DNA from: Halogeometricum pallidum JCM 14848
Lineage (GTDB): Archaea > Halobacteriota > Halobacteria > Halobacteriales > Haloferacaceae
Assembly (NCBI RefSeq): GCF_000337095.1
Contig: NZ_AOIV01000009.1
Span: 1 to 38,500, forward strand
DNA: 38,500 bases
Direction of reading: 5' to 3'
Both the position numbers and the translations under genes were made by a program. This document shows positions 30,704 through 38,482 of the stretch, piece by piece; position 1 is the first letter of the stretch; each line of letters starts with the position of its first letter. Below the pieces are notes generated by a model. The model saw nothing but the letters and a program-made list of their open reading frames with translations, searched no databases and was not told the DNA's origin.

Positions 30704-32020
30704 ATGGCATCCCTCCCGGTCGAACTGCTCTACGGTCTCTACCTCGGTGCGCTGGCGGGGTTCGTCCCCGCGCTCGTGGCGTGGGCGCTCGGGTTCGCCT
30801 TCCGGTACTTCACGGGTATCACGATACCCGGACTGGCCGTCGCCGGTCTCGGCGTCGCCATCGCCGGTCTGAGCGGCGGCATCCTCGCCCTCGCCGACCC
30901 CGAGGTCACGCTCTCGCAGAACCAGGTGCGACTGTCCGTCGCGCTCATCATCGTCCTGATGGCGACGTTCTACGCGCACGGCCTCGGCGACAGGATGGGC
31001 GCGAACCTCCCGCGGAAGCTCTCTCTGCGCGAACTCACCGCGCGGACGCTCTCCTCGGACGTGGTCGAACTCGTCGGCGGGCGCGGGCAGGTGCGCGTAA
31101 GCGTCGTCGGCGAGGTATCCGACGTCGAGGGCTACCAGCCGCTGTCCACGTCGGTCCGCGAGGAGATGCGGGCCAGCGAGTGGACGTTCCCGGCGGACGT
31201 GCCGCTGGTCGAACTAGAGACGCGCGTCGAGGACCGCCTCCGGACCGAGTTCGACCTCGCGGAGGTCGAGGTGACGCTGGACGAACGCGCGCGGGCGTCC
31301 GTCGCGGCGGCTCCCGGAATGAGCGGCCTCTCGAAGCGCCTCGAACCCGGGGAGCGGGCCGTCTCCACCACCGCGCTGGTTCCCACCGGCACCGCCCGCG
31401 GCGACGATGTGACGGTGCTCGCGGGCGGGGAGTCGTTCCCTGCCACGGTCCTCGGCATCGTCGACGACGCCGAGACGAAGAAATCGGACGGCGCGCCGGC
31501 GTCCGCGACGGACGGGGGGACGGACCTGCGGTCCGACGGCGGAACGATTCGCTCCGACGGCGGTGAGCGAATCCGCGATTCGCGGGCCTCATCAGCGCTC
31601 CGCTCAGATGGCGGCGTCGAAGTCGTTCCCACGGAGACGGTCCCCACGGCGGCCGGCGGCGAGGCGCGCGTGACGCTCGCGGTCCGGCGCCAGCACGCCT
31701 CGAAGGTGCTCTCGACCGACCGCGTGGCGCTTCTCGTCCGGTCGCGCGGCGTCCGCAGCGAGTTCGAACTGGTGACGCTGCTCCGACGCGCGGGCAAGCG
31801 GTTCCGACGGCTCTCGGCGCGCGAGGGCGGCGTCCTCGACGGCGTGACGCTCGGCGAGGCGACCGTCCGCGACCGGTACGCCGTCGTCGTCCTCGGCGTC
31901 CGCCACGAGGGCAAGTGGACTATCGCGCCGCGCGGCACACAACGGGTGGACGCCGGCGACGATTTGGTGGTCGTCGGCGCCTACCCCGACCTCGCCGCGT
32001 TCGCCGAGGTGGCGGCGTGA
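30704..32020 (+). CDS. Membrane protein with C-terminal TrkA_C (RCK_C) domain, first of a pair
   Basis: A 438-residue protein. Three membrane helices (about 7-33, 38-63, 74-94) are followed by a long soluble part: an RCK/Usp-like region (112-255), a linker of low complexity (about 257-308) with three RSDGG units, and a TrkA_C-like domain at about 365-438 (GVLDGVTLGEATVRDRYAVVVLGV...GDDLVVVGAYPDLAAF). There is no pore filter and no Rossmann GxGxxG, so it is not itself a K+ channel or NAD-binding TrkA. In bacteria TrkA_C domains bind cyclic di-AMP and similar ligands; a role in K+ homeostasis sensing is inferred. Its stop overlaps the next start. Confidence 0.82.
   Translation: MASLPVELLYGLYLGALAGFVPALVAWALGFAFRYFTGITIPGLAVAGLGVAIAGLSGGILALADPEVTLSQNQVRLSVALIIVLMATFYAHGLGDRMGANLPRKLSLRELTARTLSSDVVELVGGRGQVRVSVVGEVSDVEGYQPLSTSVREEMRASEWTFPADVPLVELETRVEDRLRTEFDLAEVEVTLDERARASVAAAPGMSGLSKRLEPGERAVSTTALVPTGTARGDDVTVLAGGESFPATVLGIVDDAETKKSDGAPASATDGGTDLRSDGGTIRSDGGERIRDSRASSALRSDGGVEVVPTETVPTAAGGEARVTLAVRRQHASKVLSTDRVALLVRSRGVRSEFELVTLLRRAGKRFRRLSAREGGVLDGVTLGEATVRDRYAVVVLGVRHEGKWTIAPRGTQRVDAGDDLVVVGAYPDLAAFAEVAA
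31529..31613 (+). repeat. Imperfect direct and inverted repeats in the TrkA_C linker
   Basis: Three 14-base direct repeats (31529-31542, 31550-31563, 31600-31613), of the form CGNTCCGACGGCGG with the third degenerate, code for RSDGG. They are interleaved with inverted copies of GATTCGC: forward at 31546-31552, reverse at 31567-31573, forward at 31577-31583; the first pair forms a perfect 9-base dyad (31546-31554 / 31565-31573). The reading frame stays open throughout. Confidence 0.7.
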
Positions 32021-33258
32021 CCCCCGCGTTCCAACTCGACGCCGTGCTCCGGTCCGTCTCCGTCCTCCTCGACGACGTCGCCCTCATCGCCGGTATCGCG
32101 GTGGGGTCGGCGGCCGTCGCCGCGGCGGCGGCAATCGTCTACCGGTGGTACACCAGAGAGCAGGTCCCGCAGTGGCTGGCCTCCCTCTTCGGCGGGACGC
32201 CCGCGGCGGTGTACATCAGCGGCATCGGCCTCCTCGACACGATAACCGACCCGACGCGGGCGGCGGACGTGTTCGCTCCCTCGACGATGCTGTTGAACTC
32301 GACCGTCCTCGTCGCCGCCGTCGCCGTCTCGCCGGTCGGGCGGGCGGTCGGAGACCGGTTCGCGACCGACGTGTTCGCCTTCGCCGGCACGAGCGCCGTC
32401 GACGCCGAGGTGGGCCGCATCGTCCGGACCGTCGGGCGCGTCGCGGCGGTCGAACTCCCCGAGGAGGCCGACGACATCGGCGACATCGACGGCTACGACT
32501 CCGTCCCCCGCGCCCGCAAGGAGGCGATGGCGGGCAAGCGCCTCCTGTTCCCGCGGCGACTGACCGACGCGGAACTCACCGACCGACTCGTCACGCGCAT
32601 CAAGGAGGACTACGGCATCGGACACGTCGACGTGGAGTTGGACGACGACGGCGACGTGTCCTTTCTCGCCCTCGGCCGTCGAGTCGCCGGGTTAGGGCCG
32701 ACGATGCCCCCCGGCGTCGCCGCCGTCGCCGTCCGCGCGGACCCGGGTGCGGGGGCCTCGGCGGGCGACGCCGTGCAACTGTGGCGGGCGAGCGAGGACG
32801 GCGACCCCGAACGCGTCGTCGGCGCGGAACTCCGGGCGACGGCGGGGGACGTGGCCACCGTCATCCTCGACGAGTCGGACGCCGAGCGACTGGACCGCGA
32901 CGAGGAGTACCGCCTCCTCACGCTTCCCTCGGACCCCGGCGCGGAGCACGAGTTCACCTCGCTGCTCAGGGGCGCCGACGAGACGATGGAGACGGTGACA
33001 ATCGAGGCTGGCAGCGACCTCGTCGGCGCGACGCTCGGAAACCTGGACGCCACCGTCGTCGCCGTCCGCACCGCCGCGGGGTCCATCGACGCTATCCCGG
33101 CACGGGCGCGCGAACTCGACGCCGACGACGTGCTCTTTCTCGTCGCCCGACCGGAGACGATTCGCCGCGTCTCGCGGTTCGCTACCGCGACGGAGACGGA
33201 CGACGACTCCGACGGGACCTCGGCGTCGGTCGCTTCCGACTCCGCGGGCGACGACTGA
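32017..33258 (+). CDS. Second membrane protein with C-terminal TrkA_C-like domain
   Basis: A 413-residue protein with the same overall plan as its upstream neighbour: about three membrane helices (15-41, 50-75, 83-103), a soluble region, then a TrkA_C-like module at about 325-395 (TIEAGSDLVGATLGNLDATVVAVR ... DADDVLFLVARPETIRRVSRF) and a Thr/Ser/Asp-rich tail. No ion-selectivity filter and no Rossmann motif are seen. It begins with GTG at 32017, which overlaps the preceding TGA (GTGA), showing translational coupling and probably a common complex. The middle part (190-320) repeats the theme of LRATAGDVATVILDESDAERLDR, a putative ligand pocket. Function inferred as K+ or c-di-AMP linked; not established. 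Confidence 0.8.
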   Translation: MTPAFQLDAVLRSVSVLLDDVALIAGIAVGSAAVAAAAAIVYRWYTREQVPQWLASLFGGTPAAVYISGIGLLDTITDPTRAADVFAPSTMLLNSTVLVAAVAVSPVGRAVGDRFATDVFAFAGTSAVDAEVGRIVRTVGRVAAVELPEEADDIGDIDGYDSVPRARKEAMAGKRLLFPRRLTDAELTDRLVTRIKEDYGIGHVDVELDDDGDVSFLALGRRVAGLGPTMPPGVAAVAVRADPGAGASAGDAVQLWRASEDGDPERVVGAELRATAGDVATVILDESDAERLDRDEEYRLLTLPSDPGAEHEFTSLLRGADETMETVTIEAGSDLVGATLGNLDATVVAVRTAAGSIDAIPARARELDADDVLFLVARPETIRRVSRFATATETDDDSDGTSASVASDSAGDD

Positions 33259-33311
33259 ACGGACCGTCGGCTGTCGCAATACTCATGCCGCGCGGGCGGG
33301 CATACCGACAC

Positions 33312-33581
33312 ATGACGACCGTACGGTGGCGCCTGTTCGCGGACCTCGCGGAAGTCGCCGGCGACCGAAAGACGACGGTCACCGTCGCCGACGACGCGAC
33401 GGTCGAAGACGCCCTCGACGCCCTGTTGGACGGCCGCGATAGCCTCCGCGTCCGCGTCTTCGACGATGGGACGCTCGCCGAGCACGTCAACCTCCTTTGC
33501 AACGGCGAGGAGGCGTCGCTCTCCGATGCGGTCTCCGAGAACGACGAACTCGCGCTGTTTCCGCCGGTCAGCGGCGGCTGA
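33312..33581 (+). CDS. samp1: Ubiquitin-like small archaeal modifier protein SAMP1
   Basis: An 89-residue beta-grasp MoaD/ThiS-family protein ending in the diglycine tail PPVSGG. It starts MTTVRWRLFADLAEVAGDR and has DDATVEDALDAL, NLLCNGEEASLSDAV and NDELALFPPVSGG, very close to Haloferax SAMP1, which is conjugated to lysines after activation by the E1-like UbaA and also donates sulfur in molybdopterin synthesis. One Cys (NLLCN) is unusual for the family. ATG 33312 is selected; an alternative overlapping reading frame upstream is arginine-rich. Conjugation partners are not encoded in this window. Separated by 53 bp from the TrkA_C gene. Confidence 0.93.
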   Translation: MTTVRWRLFADLAEVAGDRKTTVTVADDATVEDALDALLDGRDSLRVRVFDDGTLAEHVNLLCNGEEASLSDAVSENDELALFPPVSGG

Positions 33582-33689
33582 GGCGCCTCCGATCGGCGCT
33601 TAGACGGCGCGGAAGAAACCCGAGTACGTGTACGGAAGCGGCGCGAAAACGACGTGGACCGCGTCGGTCTGTCCGTGGCCGCGGTGCCG

Positions 33690-34529
33690 TTACTCGCTCG
33701 GGCGCGGGCGGGCGACGAACAGCGTCTCGACGAGGCTGAATGGGTCGTACACCGACTGGTGGCACTGGCAGTAGACGTCGTTCTCCGCGTTGAACTTCTC
33801 GGAGCCCTCGGTCTTGTACTTCGGGACGCAGCAAAAGTGGGTGCACTTGTCCAGCCACGCGACGAAGCCCTCCTGCGTGGACGCTTTCACCCACGGGTCG
33901 TCCTTGGCCATCTCCATGATTTCCTCCGAGCGGATGACCTGAATCGGGATGGTGTCTTCTGCGTCCTCGGACCGCCAGCGACCGGTCGCCGGCTTGCCAA
34001 GGCCGGGGTCGCCGACGCCGTTCGACCAACTCTGGTAGTCCGAGAAGTCGTCGACGTGGAGTCGGTCGCCCTCCGAGTAGGCGTCGGACTGCCAGGTGTA
34101 GCCGGGGGCGCCCCCGGAGATGAAGTAGTTGTCCGACTCGTACGAGGGGTCGATGCCGCCGTAGGACTCGACGCCGCAGTACTGGAACCACTCCGAGGTG
34201 TACGTCACGCCGGAGCCGTTGTAGTTCTCCGTCTCCGCGATCTGAATCTGGACGCCGTTCTCCTCGACGGTTTTGACCTCGGGCCAGACGCCCTTGAGGT
34301 AGCCCTCGCTGTCGATTTCGACGGGAATCTGCGGCATGCCGCGCGGCGCGGGGCCGTCGATATTCTCGATGGCCATCGCCGCGGTCGACCCGCCGCCGCT
34401 CCCACTCGACATCGTTGCTGTGTTGACGGCGGCCGCGGTGGTCGCGCCGACGCCGGCGAGTGCCGCGCCCCCCACGACACCCTTGACGAACCGGCGGCGA
34501 CCCGAGTCGTCCGGGTACTTATCGCTCAT
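33690..34529 (-). CDS. Tat-exported Rieske [2Fe-2S] protein (PetA-like)
   Basis: A 279-residue electron-transfer subunit. The Tat signal has GRRRFVKGV (10-18) and a hydrophobic segment to about residue 35. The Rieske cluster motifs are CTHFCC (Cys229, His231, and disulfide-type Cys234, with an additional Cys233) and CQCHQS (Cys254, Cys256, His257); 22 residues separate His231 from Cys254, more than the usual 15-17. A long insertion (about 80-200, rich in Tyr/Gly/Ser/Asp) precedes the cluster. No cytochrome b gene is adjacent, in contrast to petAB operons. It is convergent with SAMP1 and divergent from ppc. Start ATG 34529 has TTTTTAC at 34551-34557. Confidence 0.9.
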   Translation of the reverse strand: MSDKYPDDSGRRRFVKGVVGGAALAGVGATTAAAVNTATMSSGSGGGSTAAMAIENIDGPAPRGMPQIPVEIDSEGYLKGVWPEVKTVEENGVQIQIAETENYNGSGVTYTSEWFQYCGVESYGGIDPSYESDNYFISGGAPGYTWQSDAYSEGDRLHVDDFSDYQSWSNGVGDPGLGKPATGRWRSEDAEDTIPIQVIRSEEIMEMAKDDPWVKASTQEGFVAWLDKCTHFCCVPKYKTEGSEKFNAENDVYCQCHQSVYDPFSLVETLFVARPRPSE

Positions 34530-34550
34530 ACCGAAACCTTCGGCCCGCCA

Positions 34551-34557
34551 GTAAAAA
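34551..34557 (-). promoter_or_regulatory. TATA-like element of the Rieske gene
   Basis: Reverse-strand TTTTTAC is 22-28 bases before the ATG at 34529. Confidence 0.45.
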
Positions 34558-34750
34558 GCATGACGAAACCCCCCTTCGTTCCCGCGCGAGTGGTCCGTCC
34601 CTCGAACGCTCAGCGGCACCGCACGCGTCCGGGGAGGGGAGGCGCGGGAGAAACTATTTTCCGCGCGCGAACGTCACCGTCCGGTGTTACTCGGCAGACG
34701 ACGAGAGCGCTCACGACGATTGACTCGGTCGCGGGCAATTTTTTCTATCG

Positions 34751-34789
34751 ACTCGGGGTCTTTTACTCGGGGATGGGCATACCCTGAGT
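34751..34789 (+). promoter_or_regulatory. PEP carboxylase promoter with repeated ACTCGGGG
   Basis: TTTTACT (34761-34767) stands 24-30 bases before the ATG at 34791 and is a probable TATA element. ACTCGGGG occurs at 34751-34758 and 34765-34772, 14 bases apart, and a partly complementary CCCTGAGT is at 34782-34789, overlapping the presumed start site. The arrangement looks like regulator half-sites around the TATA element. Confidence 0.5.
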
Positions 34790-34790
34790 C

Positions 34791-37484
34791 ATGGAGTTAC
34801 ATGCCAGAGACGTCAGACAGGACGTCCGGGAACTCGGGGCACTTCTCGGCGACGTCTTGGAAGAACAGTCGTCGACGGAGTCGTTCCGGACGGTCGAGGA
34901 CATCCGGACGGCCGCCATCGACTATCGCAAGGGCGATTCGGAGTCGCGCGAGCGGTTGAGCCAGGTTCTCGGCGACCTCTCGCCGGCCGGCGAGAGCGTC
35001 GTCGCCCGCGCGTTCACCACCTACTTCGAGCTCATCAACCTCGCGGAGGAGCGCGAACGCGTCCGCACCATCCGGGAGGCGTCTCAGGAGAACGACCTCG
35101 AAGACGGACTCGTCGCCACCGTGGAGTCGTTCGCGGACGGCGACGCGGACCCCGAGACGGTCCAGCGCGTGCTCGACGACGTGCTCATCGAACCGACGTT
35201 CACCGCCCACCCGACGGAGGCGCGTCGGAAGACGGTGAAAGCGAAGCTCCGTTCCATCGCCGCGCGCATCGAGGACATGGACGAGCGACGCCTCACCGAC
35301 CGCGAACGACAGCAGTTGTGGCGGAAGATAGACTCCGAGGTGACGAGCCTCTGGCAGACCTCGCAGGTCCGCGGCCGCCGTCCCGAACCGCAGGACGAGG
35401 CCCGCAACGTCCAGTGGTATCTCGAGAACATCCTCTTCGACGTGGTCGGCGAGGTGTACGCCGAGTTCGAGGACGTGCTGGCCGACGAGTACCCCGAGGT
35501 CGACGTACCGAAACTGTTCGAGTTCCGCTCGTGGGCCGGGTCCGACCGCGACGGCAACCCCTTCGTCACGCCCGAGGTGACCGAGGACACGCTCGAGCGC
35601 CAGCGCTCGGTCGTCCTCGGGAAGTACAGCGACGCGCTCAAGCGCCTCTCGGGCGTTCTCAGTCAGGACGGCGAGCGGATCGACGCGGGCGCGGAGTTCG
35701 AGCGCTCGCTGGTCGCCGACCGGGAGCGACTGCCCGTCGTCGCCGACGAGACGGAGGAGCGCTACCCCGACGAGCCGTACCGACAGAAGCTCAAACTGAT
35801 GCGCGAGCGCATCCGTCGCATCGAGGACGTCCGTCCCGACGGCTACGCGAACCACCACGAACTGCTCGAGGACCTGCGGGTCATCGACCAGAGCCTCCGG
35901 AACAACGGCGCCGGGGTCGTCGCCGACGAGTATCTGAGTCCGCTGATGCGGCAGGTGGACACGTTCGGCTTCACGCTGGCGAGTCTTGACCTGCGCGACC
36001 ACCAGGAGAACCACACCGAGGCGGTCCACGAGGCGCTCTCCCAGCAGGGCATCGACTACTACGGCCGCGACGAGGAGGACCGCGCCGAGGTGCTGACCGA
36101 GGCCATCCTGCAGGAGGAACCGCTGCTCGACTTCGACGACACCGAGGGGATCTCCGACACCGCCGAACGCGTGCTGACCCGCTTCGAGAAGCTCGGCGAG
36201 TGGCAGAAGGAGTACGGCGTCGGCGCCATCGACACCTACTGTATCTCGATGACCGAGGAGCCGAGCCACGTGCTCGAAGTCCTTTTCCTGGCCGACCAGG
36301 CGGGCGTCGTCTCCCTGCCGGACCACTGCGGTCTCGACGTGGTGCCCCTCCTGGAGACCGAATCGGCGCTGAACGGCGCCCGTCGCATCATGGGGACGCT
36401 GTTCGAGAACGAGGCGTACGAGAAGGTGCTCGCCGCGCGCAACGGCGTCCAGGAGATCATGCTCGGCTACTCCGACTCGAACAAGGAGAACGGCTACCTC
36501 GCCGCCAACTGGGACCTGTACAAGAACCAGCGCCGCCTCGCGGACATCTGCGAGGACTTCGACGTGACGATGCGCCTGTTCCACGGCCGCGGCGGGTCCA
36601 TCTCCCGCGGCGGCGGCCCGATGAACGAGGCGATGCTGGCGCTCCCGAACGAGACGGTGACCGGACAGATCAAGTTCACCGAACAGGGCGAGGCCATCGC
36701 CGAGAAGTACGCCAACCCGCGCATCGCGGAGCGCAACCTCGAACAGATGCTGAACGCGCAGGTCCGCGCGAGACACGAGGCCATCAGGGAGCCCGAAGAG
36801 CACGTCCCCGACGAGTGGGCCGACGCGATGGACGCGATGGCGACGACGGCGCGGGCGGAGTACCGCGACCTGCTCGAATCGGAGGGCTTCGTCTCCTACT
36901 TCGGGCAGGCGACGCCCATCGGCGTCATCGAAGACCTCAATCTCGGCTCTCGCCCCGCCTCCCGGTCGGGCGAACGCACCGTCGAGGACCTCCGCGCCAT
37001 CCCGTGGGTGTTCTCGTGGACCCAGTCGCGCTGTATCATCACCGGTTGGTACGCCCTCGGAACGGGCATTCAGACGTACCTCGACGAGGGGGGCGACGTG
37101 GACACGCTCCGCGAGATGTACGAGGAGTGGCCGTTCTTCCGGACGACGCTCGACAACGCGTCGCTCGCCCTCGCCCGGACGGACTTCGACATCGCCCAGC
37201 ACTACGCGGACCTCGCCGACGCGGAACTCCGCGAGCGGTTCTTCCCCCGCCTGCAGGACGAGTACGAGACGGCCCGCGGCATCGTCCTCGACGTGAGCGG
37301 CCGGGAGTCGCTCTTGAAGCGGCAGTGGTTGGACGAGAGCCTCCGCCGCCGCAACCCGTACGTCGACCCGCTGAACCTGCTGCAGACGCACCTGCTTTCG
37401 CAGACGCACCGGACCGAAGACGAAGAGCGGACGCTCCGTCTGACGGTGAAAGGCGTGGCCGCCGGGATGAAAAACACCGGATAA
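34791..37484 (+). CDS. ppc: Phosphoenolpyruvate carboxylase, bacterial type
   Basis: An 897-residue full-length PEPC (bacterial enzymes run 880-960), not the short archaeal PepcA. It converts PEP and bicarbonate to oxaloacetate, feeding the TCA cycle alongside the nearby (cut) isocitrate dehydrogenase. The catalytic His140 is in FTAHPTEARRKT, followed by GSDRDGNPFVTPEV, the LGYSDSNKENGYLAANW segment with catalytic lysine, FHGRGGSISRGGGP (PEP-binding glycine loop) and the C-terminal GMKNTG. The start at 34791 is supported by the TATA-like element. The gene is monocistronic; the zinc-ribbon gene behind it is convergent (45 bp). Confidence 0.96.
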   Translation: MELHARDVRQDVRELGALLGDVLEEQSSTESFRTVEDIRTAAIDYRKGDSESRERLSQVLGDLSPAGESVVARAFTTYFELINLAEERERVRTIREASQENDLEDGLVATVESFADGDADPETVQRVLDDVLIEPTFTAHPTEARRKTVKAKLRSIAARIEDMDERRLTDRERQQLWRKIDSEVTSLWQTSQVRGRRPEPQDEARNVQWYLENILFDVVGEVYAEFEDVLADEYPEVDVPKLFEFRSWAGSDRDGNPFVTPEVTEDTLERQRSVVLGKYSDALKRLSGVLSQDGERIDAGAEFERSLVADRERLPVVADETEERYPDEPYRQKLKLMRERIRRIEDVRPDGYANHHELLEDLRVIDQSLRNNGAGVVADEYLSPLMRQVDTFGFTLASLDLRDHQENHTEAVHEALSQQGIDYYGRDEEDRAEVLTEAILQEEPLLDFDDTEGISDTAERVLTRFEKLGEWQKEYGVGAIDTYCISMTEEPSHVLEVLFLADQAGVVSLPDHCGLDVVPLLETESALNGARRIMGTLFENEAYEKVLAARNGVQEIMLGYSDSNKENGYLAANWDLYKNQRRLADICEDFDVTMRLFHGRGGSISRGGGPMNEAMLALPNETVTGQIKFTEQGEAIAEKYANPRIAERNLEQMLNAQVRARHEAIREPEEHVPDEWADAMDAMATTARAEYRDLLESEGFVSYFGQATPIGVIEDLNLGSRPASRSGERTVEDLRAIPWVFSWTQSRCIITGWYALGTGIQTYLDEGGDVDTLREMYEEWPFFRTTLDNASLALARTDFDIAQHYADLADAELRERFFPRLQDEYETARGIVLDVSGRESLLKRQWLDESLRRRNPYVDPLNLLQTHLLSQTHRTEDEERTLRLTVKGVAAGMKNTG

Positions 37485-37529
37485 GACGCGTCGCTCGACG
37501 CCGCGTCCGTCGGTCCGACCCGCCGACGC

Positions 37530-37697
37530 CTACGGCGCTCTGATGTCGTACTGCGAACCGCACTTGGGGCACGTGTTCCGCGTCGCTCGGTACTCCGACT
37601 TCAACCGCCGGCGCACGCCCCCCGCGCGGACGCCTGTCGGATGCGTTGCTTCTACTTGTTGTCCGCAGTGCGGACACGCCACTACCGACATCTCCAT
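37530..37697 (-). CDS. 55-residue zinc-ribbon microprotein
   Basis: A small ORF not obvious from length alone: MEMSVVACPHCGQQVEATHP, an Arg-rich middle (RAGGVRRRLKSEYRATRNT) and CPKCGSQYDIRAP. Two CPxCG knuckles (8-12 and 43-47) would bind one Zn2+. It follows a near-consensus TATA element TTTACAAATAA (37717-37727) 20-30 bases upstream, so it should be expressed without a leader. Haloarchaea encode many such zinc-finger microproteins, some affecting biofilm or stress behaviour; function here is unknown. A second ATG (37691) would remove two residues. Confidence 0.82.
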   Translation of the reverse strand: MEMSVVACPHCGQQVEATHPTGVRAGGVRRRLKSEYRATRNTCPKCGSQYDIRAP

Positions 37698-37716
37698 ACT
37701 ACATGGTCGACGACGA

Positions 37717-37727
37717 TTATTTGTAAA
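37717..37727 (-). promoter_or_regulatory. TATA box of the zinc-ribbon gene
   Basis: Reverse-strand TTTACAAATAA, 20-30 bases before the ATG at 37697. Close to the archaeal consensus and one of the strongest matches in the window. Confidence 0.6.
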
Positions 37728-37793
37728 TCTTACTCCCCTATTCGGACTTGTTAGGGCCTGAGAAGGTCATTAACTGCGGATATGATGGTCGGT

Positions 37794-37817
37794 CAGAAAA
37801 CCCGCGTCGGCGCCGAC
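37794..37817 (-). terminator. Possible terminator of the aldo/keto reductase gene
   Basis: On the reverse strand, just after the reductase stop, the 12-base perfect palindrome GTCGGCGCCGAC (37806-37817) is followed by GCGGGTTTTCTG. A stem plus a short T run is terminator-like, although the T tract is only four bases. Confidence 0.35.
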
Positions 37818-37843
37818 CGCACCGAGGTCGCGCCGGGCGGACC

Positions 37844-38482
37844 TCAGCCGTCGTTCCACGGCGCCTCGTCGAAGTCGACGATGCGCGTGCGCTCTTCGAT
37901 ACCGTCTATCTTCTCGACGTCCTCCTCGTCCAGTTCGAGGTCGAGGGCCTCGAAGTTCTCCTTGATGTGGTCCGACGACGCCGCCTTCGGGATGGCCGTG
38001 ACGTTCTCCTTGGCCATCAGCCACGCCAGCGACACCTGCGCGGGCGTCGCGTCGTGCTTCTCGGCGACGTCCCGAATCTCCTCGACGTCGCTGACCTGAC
38101 CGCGCGCGATGGGGCAGTACGCGACGAGTCGGTGGTCGTGTTCGACGGCGAGTTCGTGCAGTTCCTCCTGCGGGAGCATCGGGTGCATTTCGACCTGATG
38201 GGCGTACAGCGGTGCGTCGAGTTTTTCGATGGCCTCCTCTATCTGGTCGGGTCGGAAGTTGCTGAGGCCGACTCGGTCGACGAGGCCGTCGTCGACGAGT
38301 TCGTCGAGGGCGGGGAGCGTCTCCTCGGGGTCGTACGTGTTGAGCGGCCAGTGGACGTACAGCAGGTCGATGCTGTCGGCGTCCAGTTTCTCCGCGCTCT
38401 CCTCGGTCGTCGAAATCACGTCGTCGTACGCGAGGTTGTCCGTGTCGAGTTTCGTCGCCACGAACACGTCGCTCTCGTCGAC
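37844..38482 (-). CDS. Aldo/keto reductase, N-terminus lost at contig end
   Basis: The visible 212 residues are the C-terminal three-quarters of a NADP-dependent aldo/keto reductase TIM barrel: VFVATKLDTDNLAY (barrel strand two, with the catalytic-site Lys), LLYVHWPLNTYDP (the YVHWP motif supplies the active-site His), GLSNF, AHQVEMHPML, LVAYCPIARG, SLAWLMAKENVTAIPKA (cofactor-binding Lys) and the terminal acidic tail DEAPWNDG. The first 60-odd residues, including the Asp/Tyr of the catalytic tetrad, lie beyond the window. The leading MYKRQ in any automatic translation comes from the adapter (38483-38497). The physiological carbonyl substrate is unknown. Confidence 0.92.
   Translation of the reverse strand, partial: VDESDVFVATKLDTDNLAYDDVISTTEESAEKLDADSIDLLYVHWPLNTYDPEETLPALDELVDDGLVDRVGLSNFRPDQIEEAIEKLDAPLYAHQVEMHPMLPQEELHELAVEHDHRLVAYCPIARGQVSDVEEIRDVAEKHDATPAQVSLAWLMAKENVTAIPKAASSDHIKENFEALDLELDEEDVEKIDGIEERTRIVDFDEAPWNDG

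Noticed and set aside
33603-33689. In-frame continuation after the Rieske stop (27 codons to the next stop)
   Set aside because: Rieske proteins end near here; no recoding signal is seen and open frames of this length are common in GC-rich DNA.
17-38482. CRISPR array, insertion sequence, prophage, rRNA or tRNA
   Set aside because: No regularly spaced repeats, transposase, integrase or phage motifs and no RNA-gene signatures were found by reading both strands.
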